A DNA stretch of 64,000 bases. Source: Planctomycetota bacterium. GTDB taxonomy: Bacteria; Planctomycetota; Planctomycetia; Planctomycetales; Planctomycetaceae. The notes beneath the pieces were generated by a model. That model saw nothing but the letters and a program-made list of their open reading frames with translations, was not told the origin of the DNA and searched no databases. Made by a program: the position numbers and the translations under genes. Location: assembly GCA_003670925.1 (NCBI GenBank), contig QWQG01000165.1:32424-96423 (forward strand). Direction: 5' to 3'. Numbering within the stretch: position 1 is the stretch's first letter; each line of letters begins with the position of its first letter. Shown in pieces: positions 17,603-25,213 of the stretch.

Positions 17603-18211
17603 ATGATTCGATGGACAATGTTATTGATGTTAGGAATGGCGTCTGTCTGCTGCTTAGCGGCGACGATCGCCGACGACAAAGACAAAGACAGCACTGACGA
17701 AAAGTCAGAAAAAGCCGACGATACAGATGCCAAGCCGGAAAAAGACGGCAAGAAGCCGACCGAAGACAAGTTCACTGCGAAGTGTCCTGTCTCCGGGGAA
17801 GCAGCAGTCAAAGAACAATTGACGGCGTATAAAGAGAAAGAAGTCTACTTCTGTTGTGACAAATGCAAAGCCGCTTTTGAAGCCGAACCTACAAAATTCG
17901 AAGTCAAAGCTAATCACCAGCTGGTGCAGACCAAACAGTTCAAACAGACGAAGTGCCCAATCTCTGGCGCAGATTTTGTGAAAGACCAGTCCACCAAAGT
18001 GGCTAATGTGAACGTTCGCTTCTGCTGTGAAAAATGCAAAGGTGCAGTTGATGCCGCTGAAGCTGATGCAAAACTCGAAATGATCTTTGCAGAAAAGGCA
18101 TTCAAGACCGCCTTTGTTGCAGCCAAAGTGAAGTCGGCAGACGGTGACGCGAAAGGCAAGCCAAAAGCCGACAAGGCTGAAAAGAAAGCCGACAAGGTAA
18201 AGGCTGAGTAG
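17603..18211 (+). CDS. secreted protein with two YHS-like metal-site domains
   Basis: I use ATG 17603 (MIRWTMLLMLGMASVCCLA), which has AGGAG about 10 nt upstream; ATG 17570 is an alternative. The 202-aa product has a signal peptide, a Lys/Asp-rich linker and two copies of a four-cysteine unit: KCPVSGEAAVKE with YFCCDKCKAAFEA, and KCPISGADFVKD with RFCCEKCKGAVDA. The CPxSG plus FCCxKC arrangement resembles YHS/TRASH-type metal-binding domains seen in many planctomycete exported proteins. The C-terminus is a Lys/Ala-rich tail. Heavy-metal binding is inferred from the cysteines. A strong terminator follows, so this is probably a monocistronic, well-expressed gene. Confidence 0.72.
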   Translation: MIRWTMLLMLGMASVCCLAATIADDKDKDSTDEKSEKADDTDAKPEKDGKKPTEDKFTAKCPVSGEAAVKEQLTAYKEKEVYFCCDKCKAAFEAEPTKFEVKANHQLVQTKQFKQTKCPISGADFVKDQSTKVANVNVRFCCEKCKGAVDAAEADAKLEMIFAEKAFKTAFVAAKVKSADGDAKGKPKADKAEKKADKVKAE

Positions 18212-18259
18212 CAGCTCGCAACTGCAGTGAGATTTGCAGTACACCTCGACACTCAAAGA

Positions 18260-18288
18260 CAGCAGCCTGTTCCTCAGGCTGCTGTTTT
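18260..18288 (+). terminator. rho-independent terminator
   Basis: A perfect 10-bp stem, CAGCAGCCTG (18260-18269) with CAGGCTGCTG (18275-18284), has a 5-nt loop and is followed by TTTT. It lies 49 nt after the stop of the YHS-like gene. Confidence 0.85.
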
Positions 18289-18414
18289 CAATTACAGCGA
18301 CAAGTTGGCAAGTTCCCGGCATCTAGCTTGCAGCGCCCGCTGCCGTTAAGATCAAGGCTTCTACGGGATTCGCTGAGCAGCAAATTTGACTGGATATCAA
18401 GTCGGGAATGAACC

Positions 18415-20100
18415 ATGATTTTTGAGTGCCATAATTCATTTTTCTTCAGCGTGGTGGCGGTGTTCGGGGTGCTAGTCGCCGTTGTTGCATCATCGTCTGC
18501 GTTTGCTCAGTCGCCCGACGGTGACGCGTCGTACGTGCTCGGGCCAGATTCAGAACGTCAGGCCGATGTGCCTCAGGGCGTCGTAACGAAACATGCATGG
18601 GTGAGCTCCATTTTTGCTGGCACCAAGCGTGAATACTTCGTCTACATTCCCGCGCAATACGACGGGATTCAACCTGCCTGCCTGATGGTGTTTCAGGATG
18701 GACACGCATACGTCGATGACACCGGGCAGTTTCGCGTCCCGATCGTGTTTGACAATTTAATTCATCGCGGCGAAATGCCCGTGACGATCGGATTGTTCAT
18801 CAATCCTGGACACAATGGTGAAGTCCTTCCTGAAAATCCTTGGCGACCAGATAATCGCAGTTTCGAATACGACACGCTCAGCGATCAGTATGCACGCTTC
18901 GTGGCAGATGAACTATTGCCCCATGTTGTCGCCACACAGCAACTCAAGATCTCAGCCGACCCAGATGATCGCGCGATAGCCGGAATTTCCAGCGGCGGAA
19001 TCTGTGCCTTCACCGCTGCATGGGAGCATCCTGAATGGTTCAGTAAAGTTTTGAGTCATGTCGGCAGTTTTACGAACATTCGTAGCGGTCATAATTACGA
19101 AGCCCTCATTCGGAAAACTGAACGCAAACCGATTCGCGTCTTTCTGCAGGACGGTGAGAATGATCTGGATAACGAACATGGGAACTGGTGGCTGGCCAAT
19201 CTGCAGATGGCAAAGGCCCTCAAATTCAAAGCCTATGACTCCAAGTTTGTCGGTGGTACCGGTGGACACAACGGAAAGCACGGTGGAGTCATTCTTCCGG
19301 AATCACTGATTTGGCTGTGGCGCGATCATGTGGTTGGCAACGCTGTGACAGCGGCATCAGGAGATGTCGATCCCACCCATGTTTACGTAGACAAATCCAT
19401 TCAATTTACCGGCGGCGAATACACGGACGAAGAGTTTCACTACCGGCTGATGAAGCCTGTCACCGTCGATCCTGAGATGACATATCCGTTGGTCGTGTTT
19501 TTGCACGGCGCCGGAGAGCGTGGCAACGACAATCAGAAGCAGTTGGCCTATTTCCCGACACAAATGGCCCAGCCGCGTTACCGCGAACGCTTCCCCTGTT
19601 TTGTCCTTGCTCCCCAGTGTCGCGACGATCATAAGTGGATGAATTCTGACTGGGCAGTGCCAAGCGATCCGATAATGCAGGAAACTCCTAGCGAACAAAT
19701 GCAGACGGTGATGCAGATGATTCAAGTGACGCTGAAAGACGAAGCGATTGATCCCAATCGGGTGTATCTGACAGGTCTTTCCATGGGCGGATTTGGATCG
19801 TTCGATCTCGGGATTCGCCATCCGGACTGGTTTGCCGCAATCGCTCCGATTTGCGGTGCTGCCGATCCGACAAAATTGAGCGTGCTCAAAGAACAGCCGT
19901 TGTGGATTGTGCATGGCGGCAGTGACAGTGTCGTGTTACCCGATCGCAGCCGCAGCGCGGTAAAAGCCTTGTCAGACGCGGGCGGGTCTCCGCGCTACAT
20001 GGAACTCCCAGGTGTCGGCCACAATTCTTGGGCCCCTGCCTATACCGACAACGATGGACTTGTCCCGTGGCTCTTTCGCCAACGCCGCACGGCAAAGTAA
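18415..20100 (+). CDS. secreted double alpha/beta-hydrolase (esterase D-like plus carboxylesterase-like)
   Basis: The 561-aa product has a signal peptide (FFFSVVAVFGVLVAVVASSS) and two hydrolase domains. The N-terminal one (about 55-300) resembles enterochelin-esterase/esterase D proteins: FVYIPAQYDGIQPACLMVFQ, nucleophile elbow GISSGG near residue 190, then LQDGENDLDNEHGNWW and a HNGKHGG segment with the likely catalytic His. The C-terminal one (about 325-555) resembles phospholipase/carboxylesterase or feruloyl-esterase-type proteins: VVFLHGAGERGNDN, GLSMGG near residue 452, WIVHGGSDSVV and LPGVGHNSW. Both triads look complete. The likely role is removal of acyl or feruloyl groups from polysaccharide. 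It is a lone gene after a terminator. Confidence 0.8.
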   Translation: MIFECHNSFFFSVVAVFGVLVAVVASSSAFAQSPDGDASYVLGPDSERQADVPQGVVTKHAWVSSIFAGTKREYFVYIPAQYDGIQPACLMVFQDGHAYVDDTGQFRVPIVFDNLIHRGEMPVTIGLFINPGHNGEVLPENPWRPDNRSFEYDTLSDQYARFVADELLPHVVATQQLKISADPDDRAIAGISSGGICAFTAAWEHPEWFSKVLSHVGSFTNIRSGHNYEALIRKTERKPIRVFLQDGENDLDNEHGNWWLANLQMAKALKFKAYDSKFVGGTGGHNGKHGGVILPESLIWLWRDHVVGNAVTAASGDVDPTHVYVDKSIQFTGGEYTDEEFHYRLMKPVTVDPEMTYPLVVFLHGAGERGNDNQKQLAYFPTQMAQPRYRERFPCFVLAPQCRDDHKWMNSDWAVPSDPIMQETPSEQMQTVMQMIQVTLKDEAIDPNRVYLTGLSMGGFGSFDLGIRHPDWFAAIAPICGAADPTKLSVLKEQPLWIVHGGSDSVVLPDRSRSAVKALSDAGGSPRYMELPGVGHNSWAPAYTDNDGLVPWLFRQRRTAK

Positions 20101-20163
20101 TTTAACTCTCTAAGCTTAGACAGCGTTGTCGTTATCTTATGCCGACTTGCTCCACTCCAAGGC

Positions 20164-21069
20164 TTATCCGGACGACGGCAACAGTTGTTCAATTCTTCTG
20201 ATTGCGTCGCGTACATCGTCGTTCCGCTGATCCCCGCCCGTGCGTTCGACACAGACCCACGTCTGCAGGTTTGCTTCGACAAGCGTCGGCAGGAGCTCAG
20301 TCCAGTCCACAGTACCGTCGCCAAACGGGACTTCAATGCCGCCTCCATCGACGTCTTTTTGAGCATCGCGAAGCCGTACATAGCCTACGTTTTGATAGAG
20401 GTCGCGGAAGACACGAACTGGAGAGCTGCCGGTCATCGCACAGGAGGCCGAGTCGAACACAATTCCAACCGATCCGGCGGTAATCCGACTTAACAACTGC
20501 TGGATTCGCGGCAGTTCAAAACTGGAAAACTGCAGTTGCAGCAAGGCCCCGTAGCGGCCGCCAAAACTGGAGAGGTCATTCAGAATATCGCAGAGCAGTT
20601 GAAACTTTTGAGCGTCAGTCGTGGCCGCAGACTGCAATGTCGACACTGCCGGTGCAAACGAGAATGGGTTTCGCAATGAATCGACGTTGGTATCTGTGGG
20701 CGCACCAAGCTTTGTGACAGGAGTTGCAGAACCCGGATCCGGAATCCGACCGATACGAACCAGCAGTTCCGATGTGCCTAGTTTTCGCACAAGGGTCAGC
20801 GCTGCACGTATGCCATCCAGCCGCTGTTCCAAATGTTGCTCGTCGTAGATCGCATGCCGTGAAGAATACATGAGCCCGGCGACGCTGAGTTGATGCTCTG
20901 CGACGTAATGTTTTAACTGCCGCAAAGCCGTGTCTGAAAAATCTTCCGCTCTAACTTCAGTCCGCGCGTTGAGTCTCAGTCCCTGAATCTTGTTCTTGGC
21001 CGCCTGCTCGATGGCCTGCCGTAGGGGATTTCCAAAATCTTCTGTGGCTACTGCCAATCGAAGCGTCAT
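20164..21069 (-). CDS. sugar phosphate isomerase/epimerase-like TIM barrel (AP endonuclease 2 family)
   Basis: I use ATG 21069 (MTLRLAVATEDFGNPL), about 10 nt downstream of GGGAG; an in-frame TTG lies 18 nt earlier. The 301-aa product has the xylose-isomerase-like fold pattern: KIQGLRLNARTEV, then HQLSVAGLMYSSRHAI, GIRAALTLVRKLGTSELLVR, a central segment ending in LLQLQFSSFE, GIVFDSASCA and a terminal TWVCVERTGGD. The final Glu and the FDSASC segment correspond to usual metal ligands, but some expected His residues are not obvious, so activity is uncertain. No signal peptide, so probably cytosolic sugar metabolism. Confidence 0.7.
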   Translation of the reverse strand: MTLRLAVATEDFGNPLRQAIEQAAKNKIQGLRLNARTEVRAEDFSDTALRQLKHYVAEHQLSVAGLMYSSRHAIYDEQHLEQRLDGIRAALTLVRKLGTSELLVRIGRIPDPGSATPVTKLGAPTDTNVDSLRNPFSFAPAVSTLQSAATTDAQKFQLLCDILNDLSSFGGRYGALLQLQFSSFELPRIQQLLSRITAGSVGIVFDSASCAMTGSSPVRVFRDLYQNVGYVRLRDAQKDVDGGGIEVPFGDGTVDWTELLPTLVEANLQTWVCVERTGGDQRNDDVRDAIRRIEQLLPSSG

Positions 21070-21266
21070 TCGAAATTTGTCTCCCAACCAAGCGCTTAAT
21101 ACTGTGGATTCAATTGAAGCGGCCGCTCAGAGTTGCGTAGTCACTTCCGGTGGTCACCCCGAAAATACAGGCACGCAGCGCTCACGCTGCATGTGTTCAA
21201 ATTTGAGTCTCGACGAATCCGGGCACGACTCAATCGTTATTTCGTGGAGTATAAAAACACTCGTCA

Positions 21267-22592
21267 TCACTTTGCCAGATTGACCCGCACCAGTTCCTTA
21301 TCGTTCCTGGCAAACACACTCTTCATCGCAAATGCAGGATGTGACCAGATCGTCATGCGGCGTTGTACGGGGCGAGTCGGCTCAATCAGCTTGGCCCGAC
21401 TGATTTCTTGGTAGCCCGACTCTGACAGATTCGCAATAATCAAATCCCCCTGTTCGTTGTGCAGGAAATAGCGGTCACCCTGCGGCACGATAAACGCATT
21501 CCACCAACGTCCGTCCCCAGTCGCCTCCCGCGTTTCCCAAACACGTTCTCCAGTTTCTGTCTTCAAGCATCGCAATTGGCCGTAACTACAGATCCCAAAG
21601 ATATTGTCTTGTGTCACAACCGGCGTGGGCATGATGGAATGCAATTTGTCAGTTTGCTGTTCATTGACCCCATTGCCTTTCCATAAAATCTCAGCATGGT
21701 TCGCACTCACTTTCAGCATCGTCGGCCCTTCATAGAACGATGTGAGGAAGAGGCGATCATCAAGTTTTCGTGGCATAGGAACGCAAAGCCCTGCCTTGAT
21801 CTCCCATGGGACTTCCCACAACACTGTTCCGGTTTCGGGATCAAGCGACGATACGGCTGATGGATGCCAGATAATTAATTGTCGTCGTCCAGCAAATTCA
21901 TAGATGACAGGCGGGCAATAGCCGACTCCGGCGTCATTGAGTGATCGCCACATTTCTTTGCCTGTCACCTTGTCGAAACAGACCACGAGCCCATTCTCTT
22001 TGCCGCCGACGATTGTAATTAGCTTCGCTCCATCGACCAGAGGGGCCGCGGCCATGCCCCATGTTGGAATCTCCGTACCAAAATCTTGCTCAAATGATTT
22101 CTGCCAAAGAATGGAACCATCTTTCACATTAAGGCAAAACATATCGCCTTGAGCGCCGATGAAATAAGCTCTGTTTTCATCAATCACAGGTGTCGCGCGA
22201 GGCCCGTGGGAATAGCCAATCGTGTATCGCACATAGTATTCATGCTTCCATAACGTTGCGCCGGTCTCCGCATCAAAGCAATGCAAACGTTCCAGTTCGC
22301 CGTCCGCAATGCGATCACTCAGAAAGACGCGTCCCTCCGCCACCGCTGGTCCAGAATATCCTTCGGCGACTGCGACTGACCAAACCCGCGGCAGCAATCC
22401 GTCAGTCGGAAGCTTGTCCACAATTCCTACTTCATGCCAGACACAGTCTCGCTCCGGGCCACCCCACTGCGGCCAGTCATCGGCAATGCTGCTTACGTTG
22501 AGCACAACCATCGCCGCAAATAGCCCAGCCGCCACCTGACAATACGAGGCGGCCCAATTCAGGACCCGTGGAATTTTTGACATGAAATTCAT
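21267..22592 (-). CDS. secreted PQQ-type beta-propeller protein
   Basis: The 441-aa product begins MNFMSKIPRVLNWA and carries a signal/anchor segment (about 15-35) followed by DDWPQWGGPERDCVWHE, the characteristic opening of planctomycete PQQ-like propellers (WPQWRGPxRDG type). Blade motifs recur: CFDAETGATLWKHEYY, LNVKDGSILWQKSF, CFDKVTGKEMWRS, LDPETGTVLWEVPW, LKTETGERVWETR. It starts 5 nt after the FHA gene stop, so the two are cotranscribed. It may be an extracytoplasmic scaffold; there is no evidence for quinone cofactor use. Confidence 0.8.
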   Translation of the reverse strand: MNFMSKIPRVLNWAASYCQVAAGLFAAMVVLNVSSIADDWPQWGGPERDCVWHEVGIVDKLPTDGLLPRVWSVAVAEGYSGPAVAEGRVFLSDRIADGELERLHCFDAETGATLWKHEYYVRYTIGYSHGPRATPVIDENRAYFIGAQGDMFCLNVKDGSILWQKSFEQDFGTEIPTWGMAAAPLVDGAKLITIVGGKENGLVVCFDKVTGKEMWRSLNDAGVGYCPPVIYEFAGRRQLIIWHPSAVSSLDPETGTVLWEVPWEIKAGLCVPMPRKLDDRLFLTSFYEGPTMLKVSANHAEILWKGNGVNEQQTDKLHSIMPTPVVTQDNIFGICSYGQLRCLKTETGERVWETREATGDGRWWNAFIVPQGDRYFLHNEQGDLIIANLSESGYQEISRAKLIEPTRPVQRRMTIWSHPAFAMKSVFARNDKELVRVNLAK

Positions 22593-22597
22593 TTCGT

Positions 22598-23038
22598 TTA
22601 ATCGGGTATCAGCAGGTCAGAATCACGCAAGAAACGCACATCGCTGTGGCTTTGTTCAAGGCTAAAGGTTGGTGCCTGTTTGAGCCCGTTGGCTTCAATG
22701 ATGGGAACCACTTCGGTCGCACCATTCTGCGTAACACGGACGGAACCTAGATCGGGACCCAGATGCACTCGAAAAATGATCCCGGAAAATGACAACTGAT
22801 CACCCGGTAGAAGCGCTCCGCGAATAACTCGCTGTCCATTGACGCGTGTCCCGTTGGTGCTAGCAAGGTCGCGCAAGTAAAGCAGTCCATCCGTTTTAAC
22901 CAGAACGCAGTGCTGCTTGGAAATGCTGGTATGATCAATCACCAGATCGCAGAGTTTAGAGCTGCGTCCGACAATTGTAACGGCATTCTGCAGCGTAACC
23001 GGCGGTCCACCGCGTTGCGGAATCAACTGAGCCAACAT
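22598..23038 (-). CDS. FHA-domain protein
   Basis: ATG 23038 (MLAQLIPQRGGPPV) has AGGAT about 9 nt upstream and gives 146 aa. Nearly the whole protein is one forkhead-associated domain with all key residues: IVGRSSKLCDLVI, then HTSISKQHCVL and LRDLASTNGTRVNGQRV. FHA domains bind phosphothreonine peptides, so this is a phospho-dependent adaptor, expected to be cytosolic. No kinase or phosphatase gene is adjacent; its only partner in the operon is the secreted propeller downstream. Confidence 0.85.
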   Translation of the reverse strand: MLAQLIPQRGGPPVTLQNAVTIVGRSSKLCDLVIDHTSISKQHCVLVKTDGLLYLRDLASTNGTRVNGQRVIRGALLPGDQLSFSGIIFRVHLGPDLGSVRVTQNGATEVVPIIEANGLKQAPTFSLEQSHSDVRFLRDSDLLIPD

Positions 23039-23479
23039 TGTGGCGAATCCTGCGAACAATGAAACGATAGACCGAAGCAGTCTCTTGTTACGCCAGTCTG
23101 TGGTTCCACGCCAAGACTTTCAACCTTATTTTATCTGGATTCCTCATCGTTTCGACACTTTCAACCACTTCAATAGAGGCGCCAGCCTGTTCATCGTAAA
23201 AGTCGCCTCGTCAAGTGACTGCTGGCGCAGCGCACAGCAGGTCGGAGCGTATGCTGCGTAAAAAAAGTATCGATTCCGCCAGTCGGGAACCCTTTCCCTA
23301 GGCTCGTAGGTTCATTAGACTCCGCAGTCACAGGCAGCTTACCGAATCTTCGTGAGGTGCCATGGATACGTAATCGGAATCCGATCGAATCTTATTCGAC
23401 GTTTGTTCCAAATTGCGTATTCTGCAGCAATTAGGATGCGACTGGCGGCTGTTTGGGATGTCGGAAGGGAGTCTGATTG
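23039..23479. other. divergent intergenic region
   Basis: About 440 nt lie between the FHA gene start (minus) and the YhaO-like gene start (plus). No convincing promoter pair, repeat or RNA gene was recognised. Short frames here lack ribosome binding sites. Confidence 0.45.
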
Positions 23480-25171
23480 ATGGCGTTTGAGCCGCAACGA
23501 TTTATGCATGCTGCCAACATCCGGCTGGACGTTCCTGTCAGCGTCCAAACCGCTGAAGCTCTGACCGACGAGCTACGCTTTGCGTTTGAAGACGCCACAT
23601 TGCACGCTTTTGAAGAGGTGATTGAAGCGTCTATTCGACACGAGGTGGACTTTCTGCTGTTGTCGGGAAACGTGTTTATCGAAGCCGATCGGAGCCTTCG
23701 CGCGAGGCTGACACTCTTGAGAGGTTTTAGTCGGCTTGCGGAACACGACATTCAGGTCTTTGTTTTGCCGGGTGACTCCGATCCTCCTGAAGCATGGCGT
23801 GCAATCCCGGCGATGCCTGAAAATGTCGTTGTTTGTTATAGTTCAAACCCGGAACCCGAAGAGCTGTACGTCAAGGATCGTCTTGCCACGACGCTTTCAT
23901 CGTCGATGTGGTTTGGTGAAGCGGATGCGTTCGGAATTCGCGTGCTGGCGACGGGCACTGACGGCATTCAACCGTTTCGCATCGGTGTTGTCAGCAAGGG
24001 AAAATATGAAGAAGCTCGACGCATGGCGGCCATGGCTGCCTCTGCATCAGACGAAACGCTTGCTGCTTCGCTGCTGAGCATGGCGTCAGGTGAACAGCTC
24101 AGCGGCCCACAGTCGCCCGCCAATTCCGACGAAGGGGGATCCACCCGGGTTTGGCGTTCTATTGATGCCGAAAATGGCAGTGCTCCCCGGAAGGTCGACA
24201 CGGGTCACCGAAGGGTGAAACGATCTCAGGAAACGCTGGAAGTCACGGCATCAGACGCACACCCCTCACTTGATGCGGGATTTATGCGATACGTGGATGA
24301 GATGCTGCAAGACGGTCAATTAAGTTTCTTGGCACTTACTGGTGAACTGGCGCGCACCACGCTGTGGAGGGATGCAGGTGTTGTGCACTGTCCTGGCACA
24401 ACTCAACCACGCAGTCAGCTGGAAGCTTCAGGCGGCGCGTGTTCGCTAGTCGAAGTTTCGGAAACGGGCGAGGTTCAAATTTCTTCCGTCGATACGAGTT
24501 GTGTGGACTGGAAGCAGATTGACCTCAATGTCGCGCCGCATACCAATTTGTCGTCAATTTTACAGCAGATGAAGACTCTGTTGCAGGGACAGAAGCCCGG
24601 GGCGGCCGACCGCATCTGGTCGGTCCAGTGGATACTTCGCGGGGCATTGCCAGATCTGCAGGAACTGGCTCGCAATGATCTGGACGTTGCGGCAGCCGTG
24701 GAATTGGATGAGCTCAAGCACACCGGGCGCATGATTCGCCTGTTACACGAACTTCGATCACTTCCCAATGCTTGGTCACCGCATGATCCACCCACGTCGC
24801 TCGCCGATCAATATCAAGAGTTCGCCGAGAGATCCAGTGTGCTCACAGACGATGCCCTGCAGTTGCTGATCGACACCAACAAAGAGCTCACGTCCGGTTG
24901 GAAACAGCGGTTAACATCCTTACTGCCGGCGGTTGATCCGGAGCAGATTATGGCACAACTGCGAACGGACGGGGCGACATGGTTTGTGCCTGATTTTGGC
25001 ATGGCCGAAAACCGTGACGACGAATCAGACCAGATTGCTGTGTCGGATGACATCGATGTCGTACCGGATGCATCCGAAAAGAGGGACCGTGTTAGGGACC
25101 TTGACGAATCTGCAGACATCGATTCGGAAGACATTGATGACGACGCGGAAGAGGATGAATCCGATGACTAA
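23480..25171 (+). CDS. SbcD/YhaO-like protein with degenerate metallophosphoesterase motifs
   Basis: ATG 23480 follows GGAAGGGAG (about 10 nt), giving 563 aa. The N-terminus aligns by pattern with YhaO/SbcD nucleases, but every metal-binding motif is altered. The usual DxH is ANIRLD, the GDxxD is SGNVFIEAD, the GNHD is PGDSDPP, and the late GHxH is LALTGELAR. The later YpGS-like element (VVHCPGTTQPRSQLEASGG) and SLVEV strand are kept, so the fold is likely intact but the nuclease dead. The C-terminal 50 residues are strongly acidic (Asp/Glu/Ser). It is followed 42 nt later by the SbcC/YhaN-like ATPase, and the two should form a complex. Confidence 0.75.
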   Translation: MAFEPQRFMHAANIRLDVPVSVQTAEALTDELRFAFEDATLHAFEEVIEASIRHEVDFLLLSGNVFIEADRSLRARLTLLRGFSRLAEHDIQVFVLPGDSDPPEAWRAIPAMPENVVVCYSSNPEPEELYVKDRLATTLSSSMWFGEADAFGIRVLATGTDGIQPFRIGVVSKGKYEEARRMAAMAASASDETLAASLLSMASGEQLSGPQSPANSDEGGSTRVWRSIDAENGSAPRKVDTGHRRVKRSQETLEVTASDAHPSLDAGFMRYVDEMLQDGQLSFLALTGELARTTLWRDAGVVHCPGTTQPRSQLEASGGACSLVEVSETGEVQISSVDTSCVDWKQIDLNVAPHTNLSSILQQMKTLLQGQKPGAADRIWSVQWILRGALPDLQELARNDLDVAAAVELDELKHTGRMIRLLHELRSLPNAWSPHDPPTSLADQYQEFAERSSVLTDDALQLLIDTNKELTSGWKQRLTSLLPAVDPEQIMAQLRTDGATWFVPDFGMAENRDDESDQIAVSDDIDVVPDASEKRDRVRDLDESADIDSEDIDDDAEEDESDD

Positions 25172-25213
25172 ACGCGGGGTTGCAGGCAGAGAGGTCTGGC
25201 AGAGGAATTCGGC

